NCBI GenBank assembly: GCA_035293245.1
Contig: DATDOO010000104.1
Span: 1 to 28,647 of the forward strand
Source: DATDOO01 sp035293245
GTDB lineage: Bacteria; Pseudomonadota; Gammaproteobacteria; Methylococcales; Methylococcaceae
Direction: 5' to 3'
DNA length: 28,647 bases
Within the stretch, counting starts at the first letter, position 1; each line of letters opens with the position of its first letter. A model generated the notes under the pieces. That model saw nothing but the letters and a program-made list of their open reading frames with translations, was not told the origin of the DNA and made no database searches. Position numbers and translations under genes: made by a program. Shown piece after piece: positions 7,397-18,200 of this stretch.

Positions 7397-8386
7397 TCAC
7401 ATGGCCAAATCCCCAATTGCCGCCTGCAGGCCGGTCACGACGCGCGCCATTTCCGGATAACGGAGCTTTTCCGGCGTGTCGCTCGCCCGGTGATAGTGCG
7501 CGTAACGGTAAAAGGCCGTGTCCGTCACCATCAGCGCCCGGTAGTTCTCGCGCCAGAAGGAGAGATGGTCGCTCCACGATACGCCGGGGACGAAGGTGAA
7601 GGTCGCCAGCGATTCCGCCGGGAAATCCGAATGGGCACGGAACGCCTGCACCAGTTCGCGCAGCCGGTGGCGTGAAGCGAGGTCGGACACGAAGGCGATG
7701 AAGTTGGCCCGGTCGGGGTAGAAGTGTCGGAGGAGGGGCGGGTAACGCTGGCTGCCGGGGGCGTCGCTGTAATAGCCCAGCATTTCCAGCGAGATCATCA
7801 GCCGGATGTTGTCGTTCCGCGCCCGCGCCGCTTTTGAGTACACCCCGCTGCCCATCCCGCCCCCGTAAAAGAACGGGTGCTCCTCGTTGGCGAAAGCCAC
7901 GAAGCGGATGCTGCGGGAGGGTTTGGCGTCGCGCAGCATGCGGCTGAGTTCCAGCAGGGCCGCGACGCCGCTGGCATTGTCGTTGGCGCCCGGGCTGCCT
8001 TGGACCGTGTCGTAGTGCGCCCCGATCAGCAGGATTTCGTCCGGGCGACTGGTCCCGGTCAGCGTGATTTCCAGGTTCTCGCTGGAGACGCCGAGCGCTT
8101 CGTAACTCTGGGGCACGACCCGATAGCCCTGCGCTGCCCACTGGCCGCGAATGTAATCCGCTGCGGCGTGCAGCGCTTGCGGTCGGAAAACGTTGCGTTC
8201 GCCGATCGTGCCGGCCAGTTCGGTCACGTGGCTCTCCAGGCGGCTGGCGAGTGCGGCCCATTCGGGGTTGGCGGCCGGCCCCGGGGAATTCGCGGCGGAG
8301 GATGCAGCCGTCGCGGGACTATGAGCCAGCAGGAGCGTCATCGCGAATGCGAGCGGCCGACGGATGGCTGCCGAAGAAAATGGCAT
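7397..8386 (-). CDS. Secreted M28-family zinc aminopeptidase
   Basis: A 329-residue exported peptidase. The N-terminus is a signal peptide (basic start, then PLAFAMTLLLAHSPATA with an AxA cleavage site near residue 28). The M28 co-catalytic zinc site is recognisable: H124 and D126 in GAHYDTV, D136 in GANDNASG, the E168/E169 pair in FANEE, E201 in SLEMLGYY where the family usually has Asp, and a final His near 299 in HYHRASDT. It probably trims peptides in the periplasm or outside the cell. It is transcribed towards the HEPN-like gene and away from groES, with no operon partner visible. Confidence 0.88.
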   Translation of the reverse strand: MPFSSAAIRRPLAFAMTLLLAHSPATAASSAANSPGPAANPEWAALASRLESHVTELAGTIGERNVFRPQALHAAADYIRGQWAAQGYRVVPQSYEALGVSSENLEITLTGTSRPDEILLIGAHYDTVQGSPGANDNASGVAALLELSRMLRDAKPSRSIRFVAFANEEHPFFYGGGMGSGVYSKAARARNDNIRLMISLEMLGYYSDAPGSQRYPPLLRHFYPDRANFIAFVSDLASRHRLRELVQAFRAHSDFPAESLATFTFVPGVSWSDHLSFWRENYRALMVTDTAFYRYAHYHRASDTPEKLRYPEMARVVTGLQAAIGDLAM

Positions 8387-8601
8387 TGTTCACCGGAGTT
8401 ATGTGGGCGGGAGGCGCGCAAGAAACACCCGAACCGCCGTGGCGGTGCCCAAATCGGGGCCGAGGCCGCTCGGTGGCTCATGAGGGACTCCTCCTCGGTA
8501 GCAAGAGCATCATCTTCATTCCGATTTCCCAAATATAGACCAGTGGCGCCGCCAGCAGCGATCACGATGGAAAAAGCAAGCTGGAGGCGGTTCTTCCACA
8601 C
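8338..8601 (-). CDS. Doubtful small membrane protein upstream of the M28 peptidase
   Basis: An 87-codon frame starts with GTG and overlaps the peptidase start by 49 bp. Its first 40 residues look protein-like, with a basic start, a hydrophobic segment LAFSIVIAAGGATGLYLG and an acidic stretch. The remainder is Arg/Ser/His-rich and looks like non-coding translation. It could be a decayed small gene. I see nothing else in the roughly 280 bp between the peptidase and the groES promoter. Confidence 0.2.
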   Translation of the reverse strand: MWKNRLQLAFSIVIAAGGATGLYLGNRNEDDALATEEESLMSHRAASAPIWAPPRRFGCFLRASRPHNSGEQCHFLRQPSVGRSHSR

Positions 8602-8667
8602 CGCTTCATATGCCGGAAATTGGCACGATCATGCCCATTCCTGGCATGTCGACCGCCTCCATCCAAC

Positions 8668-8695
8668 TTGACACCCCCGAATTCCCCGCTATGAT
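8668..8695 (+). promoter_or_regulatory. Sigma70-type promoter of groES-groEL
   Basis: A consensus -35 box TTGACA (8668-8673), a 16-nt spacer and a -10 box TATGAT (8690-8695) lie about 80 nt upstream of groES. The -10 directly abuts the CIRCE element, so a repressor bound there would block transcription. Confidence 0.85.
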
Positions 8696-8722
8696 TTAGC
8701 ACTCACCAGCGCCGAGTGCTAA
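8696..8722. promoter_or_regulatory. CIRCE operator (HrcA binding site)
   Basis: TTAGCACTC, 9 nt, GAGTGCTAA is a perfect match to the CIRCE consensus. HrcA binds this repeat and represses chaperone operons until heat shock depletes active repressor. Its presence shows that this groESL operon is under HrcA control, possibly in addition to a sigma32 promoter, which I do not see. Confidence 0.97.
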
Positions 8723-8775
8723 CAGCAGCGGCGTGAGTCCCGAAATTTCCCGTTAATCGAAGGAGAAGCAACGTT

Positions 8776-9066
8776 ATGAAACTCCGTCCCTTGCATGACC
8801 GCGTGATCGTCAAGCGCCTGGAAGAAGAACGCACCACCGCCTCCGGCATCGTGATTCCGGATACGGCGAAGGAAAAGCCCATGCGCGGCGAAGTGCTCGC
8901 TGTCGGCGGCGGCAAGCTGCTGGACAACGGCACGGTGCGCCCGGTAGGCGTGAACGCCGGAGACAAGGTGCTGTTCGGCAAGTACGCCGGCACCGAAGTC
9001 AAGATCGATGGCGAAGAGCTGGTCGTGATGCGTGAAGAAGACATCATGGCCGTGATCGAAGGCTGA
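8776..9066 (+). CDS. groS: Co-chaperonin GroES
   Basis: The 96-residue lid subunit of the GroEL-GroES folding machine. It has the canonical N-terminus MKLRPLHDRVIVKR, the mobile loop that contacts GroEL (about residues 17-34, including TTASGIVIPDTA) and the conserved VGVNAGDKVLFGKYAGTEVK stretch. AAGGAGAAG precedes the ATG at good spacing. It is the first gene of the CIRCE-controlled operon, 37 nt before groEL. Confidence 0.98.
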   Translation: MKLRPLHDRVIVKRLEEERTTASGIVIPDTAKEKPMRGEVLAVGGGKLLDNGTVRPVGVNAGDKVLFGKYAGTEVKIDGEELVVMREEDIMAVIEG

Positions 9067-9103
9067 TTCTCCCTCAATCCCAACGAATTTTAGGAAACGA
9101 AAA

Positions 9104-10741
<1,638 letters not shown>

Positions 10742-10767
10742 GCCTGAGCCGGATTTAGCTCAAAACG

Positions 10768-10826
10768 AAGCGCCGGGTTTGCCGGCGCTTCCAAGAAAAA
10801 GCCCCGTCCTTGGACGGGGCTTTTTT
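10768..10826 (+). terminator. Tandem hairpins with T-tract ending groES-groEL
   Basis: A first hairpin (AAGCGCCGG / CCGGCGCTT, 10768-10790) is followed by a textbook intrinsic terminator. That one has arms GCCCCGTCC (10801-10809) and GGACGGGGC (10812-10820) with a TT loop, flanked by AAAAA before and TTTTTT after. The A-run upstream could let it work for the minus-strand gene as well. Confidence 0.93.
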
Positions 10827-10862
10827 GTCGGAGCCGATTGCGAAGCTAAGCTTGTTCCTTAT

Positions 10863-11099
10863 TCAGGATTCGGCAAGTTCCAGCCGCCGTTCAATCCGAT
10901 CCAGCCGCGAGTCAATCTTGTCCATACGGCTGTGAAGAATGGCCACATCCCCATGGATACCGGCGAGTTGGCTCTCAATGGAACCCAAACGAAGACGAAC
11001 ATTCTCAAATTGGTCATCCATCTTGATCCCCTGAGCCTTCAACTCATTACGCAAGTGCTTGAGATGCTCGAGAATCAGGTTTTCAACGTTGTCAGTCAT
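10863..11099 (-). CDS. Small coiled-coil protein of unknown function
   Basis: A 78-residue protein beginning MTDNVENLILEHLKHLRNE and ending IDSRLDRIERRLELAES. Heptad-like hydrophobic spacing runs almost throughout, so a coiled coil is expected. The frame extends upstream to a TTG at 11147, but the ATG at 11099 gives the usual-looking N-terminus. I recall similar short coiled-coil proteins as widespread orphans in proteobacteria, without an assigned role. It lies just downstream of the methyltransferase on the same strand, with a 44-bp gap, so both may share a transcript. Confidence 0.7.
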   Translation of the reverse strand: MTDNVENLILEHLKHLRNELKAQGIKMDDQFENVRLRLGSIESQLAGIHGDVAILHSRMDKIDSRLDRIERRLELAES

Positions 11100-11143
11100 A
11101 TCCCGGACCTTTGAAAGGTCAACAAATATCGAGGCATTGTAGC

Positions 11144-11842
11144 TCAACGCGCCGTTATTGCGCCGCTTTGTTCCCCGTCGGGAACCACCCCGGAAACCGC
11201 CACATGCCGGTCGCTAACGACTTGCACCGTGAAATGCCCAAGGCCCGCCACCCTGAGTTGGGCCACGATTTCCTCCGGTTGGAAAGCCGCGCACAGGGAA
11301 TTTAGGAAGTCTCGCTGCAGCACCGGCGGCGCGTCCGCCGCGTAGCGTTTCACCAGCCTTTCGGCCGTCGCCAGGTCGGACGGGCGGAACAAGTCCATCG
11401 CCAGCACCCGTGTTCCCGGCCGCGAACTACGCCGCACCGCGCCCCACAATACTTGGGGATCGGGCAGATGGTGCAGCAGGCTGTTGCTCACCACGGCGTC
11501 ATAGGCTGGCATAGGTAAAGCCGCATCCGGCAAGCGGCCCAGAATGAAACGCACCCGCCGGGCCAAAACCGGTTCGCGCGCCAGGGCGATTTTGGCGTGT
11601 CCGAGCATGGCGGCTGCGCCATCCAGGCCATGCACGAGGCTGCCGGGGAAAGTCCGCGCCAGCCGCAGGCAGATGTCCCCAGGGCCGCAGCCGAGATCCA
11701 GCACCGTTCCGGCAAAATCCTTGCCGCAGAATTCGGAGAACAGCGCCACGAAAAGGCCGTTGGCCTCGGAAAAATCCGCCGCCGCGTAAGCGTCCGCCTG
11801 CTCGGCGTCGTCCATCAGTTCGGGTTCCAACTGGCGCTGCAT
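11144..11842 (-). CDS. Class I SAM-dependent methyltransferase
   Basis: A 232-residue cytoplasmic Rossmann-fold methyltransferase. The SAM-binding motif I is VLDLGCGPGD at 47-56. An acidic residue follows in LVHGLDGAAAML (motif II region), and VSNSLLHHLPDP is the motif IV/post-IV signature of small-molecule methyltransferases of the ubiquinone/tocopherol type. The substrate cannot be predicted. The start ATG begins MQRQLEPELMDDAEQADAYA. It is divergently arranged with the macroglobulin cluster. Confidence 0.85.
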   Translation of the reverse strand: MQRQLEPELMDDAEQADAYAAADFSEANGLFVALFSEFCGKDFAGTVLDLGCGPGDICLRLARTFPGSLVHGLDGAAAMLGHAKIALAREPVLARRVRFILGRLPDAALPMPAYDAVVSNSLLHHLPDPQVLWGAVRRSSRPGTRVLAMDLFRPSDLATAERLVKRYAADAPPVLQRDFLNSLCAAFQPEEIVAQLRVAGLGHFTVQVVSDRHVAVSGVVPDGEQSGAITAR

Positions 11843-12056
11843 GGCTGATTCGATGCGATAAACCTGTGCGATGAAATTCCAGGCGGTGCGGGAGTTAATT
11901 TCACAGCGTTGCCGGCAAACTCCCCTTTTTTACCGGCCGGATTTCGATTAGCCTTAACTCGAAGCCAAGCACGGTCTTCGGTCACGGAATGAAGCAAGGC
12001 TGTCCCATCATTCCCCGCCGCAAAGTGCCGTATTTTATAGGGAGGGGAGGGGGAAT

Positions 12057-13658
12057 ATGGGCGCACTACACGTGGGGCGTTTTGGATGGCCGCTTGGAGC
12101 GGCATTGGCGCTGTTTTTCATGGTCGCGTCGGCCTTGGCGACGCCTTCCCAGGACGGGGAAATTCTCGCCCGGCGCGGTCGGAAACCGCCGGCACAGGGC
12201 GCGCAGCCCGCGGCTGCAGCGCCTACCATCACCTTGGCCAAACCAGCGGGCGGCTGGACCAGCACCATGCAACTGGAGGTCGCCGGCACCTGCTCCGACC
12301 CCGCCGTGGACCCCATCGTGGTCAACATCAACGGCGTCCGTTACTACATCCGCTCCCAGAGCGGCTCGTTCTCCCGTAAGTTTCCCGCCGCCAAAGGCAA
12401 GAACACCGTCATCGCCGAATGCACCAACGCTGCCGGTACGGCGCGGGCCAGCAGCGTCGTGGATGCGGTGATTTCGCCTATTCCCTTGAAGGTGGTGCTG
12501 ACCAGCGACACCGATTCGGTCTACACCGATCTGCATGTCTACGAGCCGGACAAGACCCACGTCTATTGGGCCGACACCAATTCACCCACCGGCGGCATTT
12601 TCTTCCTCAACCAGGAAGGCGACTCCTTCGACCAGGCCGGCTACGGGCCTTATCTCTATGTCCATCCGGCTCCGCCGGTAGGCGTGTTCCGCGTGGACAC
12701 CAACTACTGGCCCGGCGGCGCCGTGCAGCACACCCTGGCCAACCTGGACATCATCCTCGACGAAGGACTGCCCGGCGAAGCCCGCCGACGGGTGCAAAAG
12801 CCTTTGGCCCGGCCCGGCGAGACCCAAACCCTGGCCTACGTCGTCATCCAGGGCAACAACCGTCCCGCCAAGATTTACGTGCCCGGCCAGGACGCCGAGC
12901 GCGACATGCCCGCCGAGGTGAAGCAGTACATCCAGCAGGGCGAACCCAAACGCGAAGGGGAGGGCGAGGACGAAGGCGAGGAGACCGGCTATCTCCTGCC
13001 GCCCGACGAAAAAGCCCTGCGCCAGACGGTCACCCATCTGGCATTGCTTCAGGCCCGCCGGCTCAGCCCGCTGTGGGAAGAGAAACAACGCGACTGCGCC
13101 GGCCTGGTGCGTTTCGCCTACCGGTCCGCGCTGCAGGAACGTACCTTCAAGCGCCAAGCCAAGCTGGGCGTGCCCGCTGGTCTGCACCTGCCGCAGTTGT
13201 CCGAGCGTTCGCGCCAGCTTTTCGCCCGTTTTCCCGGACTCTGGCAGACCGGATTGCAGGCCGACGGCCGGCCCCGTTACAGCCCGTTTGCCGACGCCGA
13301 GACCCTCATCGGCTACAACTTCCGCAAAAAATCCGACCGCGTCGAAGACGCGCAAAGCGGCGACTTGCTGGTTTACCAGAAACCGCTGGAAAACAGCGAG
13401 CCTTACCATCTCATGATGTTCGTCGAAGGCAATCCGGAAAGTCTGGCCGTCTACCATAACGGCGCCCGGGGAGCAGACGCCCAGGTGCGGGTCATCCGCG
13501 CCGGCGAACTCATGGAATCTCCCGATCCGGTGTGGATACCCCGCCCAGATAATCCCCATTTCCTTGGAGTGTACGAATGGAAACGTCTCAAACCCAAAGG
13601 CGCATCGTTTATCTGGTCATCGTCCTGGCCGTCCTCGTCCTCGCCGGGACCTTCCTGA
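12057..13658 (+). CDS. Fused YfaP (DUF2135)-YfaT (DUF1175)-like periplasmic protein
   Basis: A 533-residue exported protein. A signal peptide (GAALALFFMVASALA) is followed by an Ig-like stretch, then a DUF2135 domain near 143-235 (VVLTSDTDSVYTDLHVYEP, DTNYWPGG). An acidic linker (EGEGEDEGEE) near 300-310 leads to a DUF1175 domain from about 314. In E. coli these are separate proteins, YfaP and YfaT, encoded with the macroglobulin YfaS; P. aeruginosa has the related mag operon. In the second half, C347 in RDCAGLVRFAY and H451 in EPYHLMMFV resemble an NlpC/P60 Cys-His pair. GGGAGGGGAGGGGG precedes the ATG. The last 27 codons overlap the next gene, so the C-terminus may be partly non-homologous. 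Confidence 0.82.
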   Translation: MGALHVGRFGWPLGAALALFFMVASALATPSQDGEILARRGRKPPAQGAQPAAAAPTITLAKPAGGWTSTMQLEVAGTCSDPAVDPIVVNINGVRYYIRSQSGSFSRKFPAAKGKNTVIAECTNAAGTARASSVVDAVISPIPLKVVLTSDTDSVYTDLHVYEPDKTHVYWADTNSPTGGIFFLNQEGDSFDQAGYGPYLYVHPAPPVGVFRVDTNYWPGGAVQHTLANLDIILDEGLPGEARRRVQKPLARPGETQTLAYVVIQGNNRPAKIYVPGQDAERDMPAEVKQYIQQGEPKREGEGEDEGEETGYLLPPDEKALRQTVTHLALLQARRLSPLWEEKQRDCAGLVRFAYRSALQERTFKRQAKLGVPAGLHLPQLSERSRQLFARFPGLWQTGLQADGRPRYSPFADAETLIGYNFRKKSDRVEDAQSGDLLVYQKPLENSEPYHLMMFVEGNPESLAVYHNGARGADAQVRVIRAGELMESPDPVWIPRPDNPHFLGVYEWKRLKPKGASFIWSSSWPSSSSPGPS

Positions 13659-15265
13659 TCCGCAAGACGACCGAAGCTCCCCTGGGCCAGTTGGCGCGGG
13701 GAGATTTGCCGATCCTGGATCTGGTGGTCAAGCTCAGGGATGCCGAAGGTAACGAACTGGACGCCGGGGGTTCCCGCATCGCCGATGCCGGCGCAGCGCC
13801 CGGCGCGGACGACCGCTGCCCGGCGCTGACCGGCGGCGACGACGATAGCACTTCCGGTTCCGGGCGGAAGCGGCCGGCGGACTGTCCCAAGGTCGCTACC
13901 TGGTACGTGAAGCGCCATCCCATCGCGCTGACCCTCTATTTCGTGGACGGCGAGGCGTTTCTCGACTGGTTCGACTCCAATCCCGAGGCGCAGGAATTCG
14001 TCGCCGGCCGGTTTTTCCAGGGGCTGTTGTTCGAACCGCTGCACAGCCTCAAGGTGCGCGCCGAGGATTTGAATCTGCAAGGCCTGGAAGGCGAATTCAT
14101 GGCCCGCCTGCTCCGGGAGGCCATCGCCGCCCACGCCCAGTTTCACTACGACATTTCCCATGGCCGCAAGGGCTTCGTGCTGTCCTTCGTGCACGAGGAA
14201 AGCCCATTCGCGGCCCGCTCCCTGCCGCTGATCGCGGCCACTTTGGCGCAGAACGGTTATCGCGTCGCCAGGCTGCAGGAGCCGGTGCTGGAAATGCGTA
14301 TCGGCCTGCAGCGCATCTTTCTCACCCGCCACGAGGGGCGCGTGTATGTAGCCAACGGCCTGGAAGCGCTGCTCAACGTCATCGACAGCCTGACGCCTCC
14401 CAGCGGCGGCCTGCCTGACGCGCCGCTGGCCCTCACCGTGCGGGCGGAAGCCTTCGTGGACCATGTCTGGCCGGTCATGGCCGACGCCCAGGTGTGGGAT
14501 GCCACTTACGCTTTTCAACTGAAGGGAGAAAAACCGGGCGCGTTGAGTGTGCCGGCGGGCAAGTTTGCCCGGCGCCTGCACCCGCAAATCTTCGAAGGCG
14601 TGTTTGCCGCCATCCCCCACGACGTGTTTGCCGCGGTGGCCACCAGCTACCACCTGCCGCCGGGCATGACGACGGAAGACTGGCGCAAACTGGTCACCGA
14701 AGGCCCGGACGATACGGCAGCGAGCGACCCGCCGGAAAGCGGCTTTGCGCTGCTGTGGGACTTCGACGCTGCGCAGCCGCAGTCCGGCCAGGTGGGTATC
14801 GTGGTGGCGACTCAAAATGCCCTCGGAACCGCGGAAGGCTTTCGCCAGTACCTCGCCAAACCCGATCTCGGCGCCGACTGCGCCGGCGGTACGCTGTTTT
14901 TGGCGGCCACCTCGGAAAAACTCCTGACCCGCATGAAGGAATCCTGCGCCCGCCAGTCCCTGTCCATCCTGGACTGGGAACGCGGCGCGCACAAAGCGCG
15001 TCTGCAATCGTCCCAGTTGGCCACATTCGTCAATCCCGGCGCCGGGTTGCGCGAACTTTTTCTGGCCGGGGGCGCGCAAAGCGGTGACCTGGGCGATTTC
15101 GAACCGCGCTGGAAGCAGGACTACGAAAATGCCAAAGCGGCCATGCGCCAGGATGGCGAAAAGATCTTCCGCGGCCTGCCCATCTTCGCCTATGCCGGCA
15201 AGGCCGGCGGAGGCAAGACCGTCACCCTGGACGGCTTCGCCGTGACCCAAGGAGTTGCGCCATGA
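13577..15265 (+). CDS. YfaA-like inner-membrane-anchored protein (DUF2138)
   Basis: A 562-residue protein, matching the length I recall for E. coli YfaA. One N-terminal membrane segment (VYLVIVLAVLVLAGTFLI, about 11-28) anchors a large periplasmic domain. Its features include LPILDLVVKLRDA, a Cys-containing Asp/Gly-rich loop near 80-100, and the VATWYVKRHPIALTLYFVDGEAFLDWFD segment. GGAG lies 7 nt before the ATG. The gene overlaps the fused yfaP-yfaT gene by 82 bp and the macroglobulin gene by 4 bp (ATGA), so the three are one operon. The family accompanies bacterial macroglobulins; its molecular role is unknown. Confidence 0.8.
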   Translation: METSQTQRRIVYLVIVLAVLVLAGTFLIRKTTEAPLGQLARGDLPILDLVVKLRDAEGNELDAGGSRIADAGAAPGADDRCPALTGGDDDSTSGSGRKRPADCPKVATWYVKRHPIALTLYFVDGEAFLDWFDSNPEAQEFVAGRFFQGLLFEPLHSLKVRAEDLNLQGLEGEFMARLLREAIAAHAQFHYDISHGRKGFVLSFVHEESPFAARSLPLIAATLAQNGYRVARLQEPVLEMRIGLQRIFLTRHEGRVYVANGLEALLNVIDSLTPPSGGLPDAPLALTVRAEAFVDHVWPVMADAQVWDATYAFQLKGEKPGALSVPAGKFARRLHPQIFEGVFAAIPHDVFAAVATSYHLPPGMTTEDWRKLVTEGPDDTAASDPPESGFALLWDFDAAQPQSGQVGIVVATQNALGTAEGFRQYLAKPDLGADCAGGTLFLAATSEKLLTRMKESCARQSLSILDWERGAHKARLQSSQLATFVNPGAGLRELFLAGGAQSGDLGDFEPRWKQDYENAKAAMRQDGEKIFRGLPIFAYAGKAGGGKTVTLDGFAVTQGVAP

Positions 15266-18200
15266 TTGCCTTCGTTTCCGTAGTGCTTGGGGTCTTCGCG
15301 GTTTGCGTAGGGTGGGTTAGGCGCGCGAAACCGTCATGGCTGAATTTTTGCCGAAGCTTCGTTGCGCGCCGTAACCCACCATTCGGCCTCGCCGCGACCA
15401 TTGAGGCCGATCGGTGGGTTAGGACGCGCGCCAACGCCGGAGCCGGGATTCGGTCTCGATGGAGACGCGCGTCCAACCCACCCTACATTGTTTTATTGCT
15501 CCTGGCCGTATTCCCGGCCCACGCCGCCAGCCCCTTCTACCTGACCGCCGAGCACAGCTTTTCCAGCGAAGAGCAACCCAAGGTGCGCCTGGATTTCACC
15601 GCCACCGACAAGCCCATGATCGTGCGGGTGCTGCGGCCGAAAAACCTGGAGAAGTTCCTCGACGGCCAGCTCAACATCAGCCGCAGTTACGAAGAGCCGG
15701 TCAGTCAGCTCAATCCCGGCCATTACTTCGTCAAGGGGCTGAACCAAACCGAATCGCCCCTGCGCCTGCTCCGCAGGCTGCTCGACACGGAGTTCCGCAA
15801 GTCGCTGCAGGGCACTCCCTTGAGCGGCGCCATCCGCAGCACCACCGACGACGATCTGGCGTCGGTGCCGGAGCAAATCATCGTCGCCCCGCCTTCCGGC
15901 TTCGAGGTGACGCGCGAAACCGTCCTGGACTTGCAGAAAGGCGGCGAGTCGGCCCAGGACCTGGGCTGGTGGTTCTGGCAGGGCGGCTGGAACGAAGACC
16001 GCTACAAGGTGCGGCAACTGGTGCTCGATCCGCTGCCGGACGGTGTTTACCTGGTGCAGGCGGTGCAGGGCAAAACCGAAGCCCAGTGCCTGATTCAGGT
16101 GTCCAGCGTCTCCGTGCAAGTCAAGCAGTCCAGCGAGCAGTTGCTGGTGCGGGTCATGTCCCGCGGTCTGGAACCGGTGAGCGGGGCCAAGGTGAGCTAC
16201 CGCGACGGTCGAGGCAAGTGGCTCGCGTTGCCCGGCGCCACCGACGCCGACGGCGAAACCGCTTTCGCCAATCCGGAAGGCGTGCTCGACGGCAAGCTGG
16301 TGGTGAAGGTGCAAATCCCGTCCTCGGGCCGCGAAGCCCTTACCGCCACGGATTTCCTGCCCACCCAGACCAAGGACGACTCGGTGTTCGTGGTCACCGA
16401 CCGGCCCATCTTCAAGCCGGGCGATACCTTTCATTACAAGGGCGTCGTGCGGGCGTTCGCCAACGGCCAGTTGAAGGTCCCCCAGTTCCAGTCCAGTCAG
16501 GCCAATGTTTCCCTCATCCAGGCCGACGGCGCCGCCAGCGGCTTGCAGGCGACCGTCCCCTTGAGCGAATTCGGCTCCTTCAGCGGCAAGTTCGACCTGG
16601 AAGAAGCCCAGGCACCCGGCCTGTACCGCCTGATTGCCGAGGTGGACCGCAAACCTTACGGCGGCGAGTTCCGGGTGCGCGACTACGTGAAACCCACTTT
16701 CTACCTGGAACTCGTGGAGCGTAGCCCCGTGGTCACGCCGGGCCAGCCCTTCACGGTGAAATTCCGCGCCAAGCGTTACAGCGGCGGTTCGCCCCAGGAC
16801 ACCAAGTTCGAAGTGTTCCTGTACCGCAAGAAATTCGAGGCGCCCCAGTTCGTTACCGAAGCCGGCGGCGGCCTGTCCGCCGGCAACGACTACTTCGGCC
16901 AGGTCAAGTCCGCCTCGCCTTTGACCCAACCCCAGCGCCTGTTCAGCTCCATCGAGCAGCGCGAAGCTACGGAGGCCGCCAACACCTGGGAGAGCGCGCC
17001 GGCCATCGACGCCGGCGGCGACGCGGCATACGAGTTCACCGTGCCGGCGAGCGACAAGGACAAAGCGCCCCAGGAATGGATTTACACCCTCATGGTGCGC
17101 GCCCAGGACCACGCCGGCGGCCAGGCCATTCTCACGGAAAACATCTACGCCACCCTGTCCGAAGCCCAGCCGGCCCTGCGCTTCAGCAAAACCGTCGCCG
17201 CTACCGGCGATGCGGACGTGAAGCTGCTCATCCAGTCCAGTTATGCCGACGGCAAGCCCGCGCCCAACGGCGCCGGCGTGGTGGACGTGAGTCTGGAACA
17301 GCCGGGCAGTCCAGCGAGCAGCCTGGTCAAGCTGCCGTTCACCACCGACGTCCAAGGCCGCCTGGAACTGGCCGTGCCGGCGCTTACGGCTCGCGGCCGG
17401 CTTACTGCCGTCGCCCGGCTGGAAACCCTGGACGGCAAGGCCATGACTCAGCCCAGCCAGTCGCTGCCGACTTGGCTCATCGTGGCTGGCGATAAGGGGG
17501 AGGCGGTGGCCGACAACCCGGAACTGGAGTTGTACACACCGACCACCGTGCTCAGTCCCGGCGACACCGCCAAGGTGTTCGCCTTGCTGCCCAAGGGCTG
17601 GGGGAAAAACGAATCCGGGCCGGTATGGGAAACGATCGCCGGGGCGAAGATTTTCCATACCCAGGGCGCGTCCGTTCAGGGGCGCAGCCGCTGGTTCGAA
17701 GTCACGGCCAAACCGGAATACGGCACCGGCTTCTATCACACCGTCACCGTGCCGGTGGCGGGCGGCAAGTACCAGGAAAAGACCTTGGGCTTCCGCATCG
17801 TTCCCAAAGAAAAGCGCCTGGCCATTGCCATCGCCCCGGACCGCATGGAAGCCGAACCGCTCAAGCCCACCCAGGTGCGCTTCGAGGTGAAAAACTCCGA
17901 CGGCCAGCCGGCGGCGAACACCGAACTGGCGGTGTCCATCGTCGACCGGGCCGTGTACGCCGTGCAGGCGGAATTCCGCCCCGGCATTTTCGACTTTTTC
18001 TATCCGCTACAACGCATCAACCTGTCCACTTTCTACTCCGACGAACTGCAAGGCTACGGCTACGCCGACCTGCTGAAAAAGCCAAACTTTGCCTTGAGCG
18101 CCCTCAAGAGCCAGAGCAAGCTGGCGAAAAAAGCCATGCGCGACACCGCCGGCTGGTTCCCCCACGTGGTCACCGACGCCCAGGGCCGGGCCACGGTCAC

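Noticed and set aside
15493..17739. Very long open frame on the minus strand opposite the macroglobulin gene (also 13451-15250, 9074-10405 and 2207-3376 minus).
   Set aside because: These are antisense shadows caused by high GC at third positions. The plus-strand frames encode recognisable families and the minus frames have Gly/Ala/His/Arg-biased, unfamiliar sequence.
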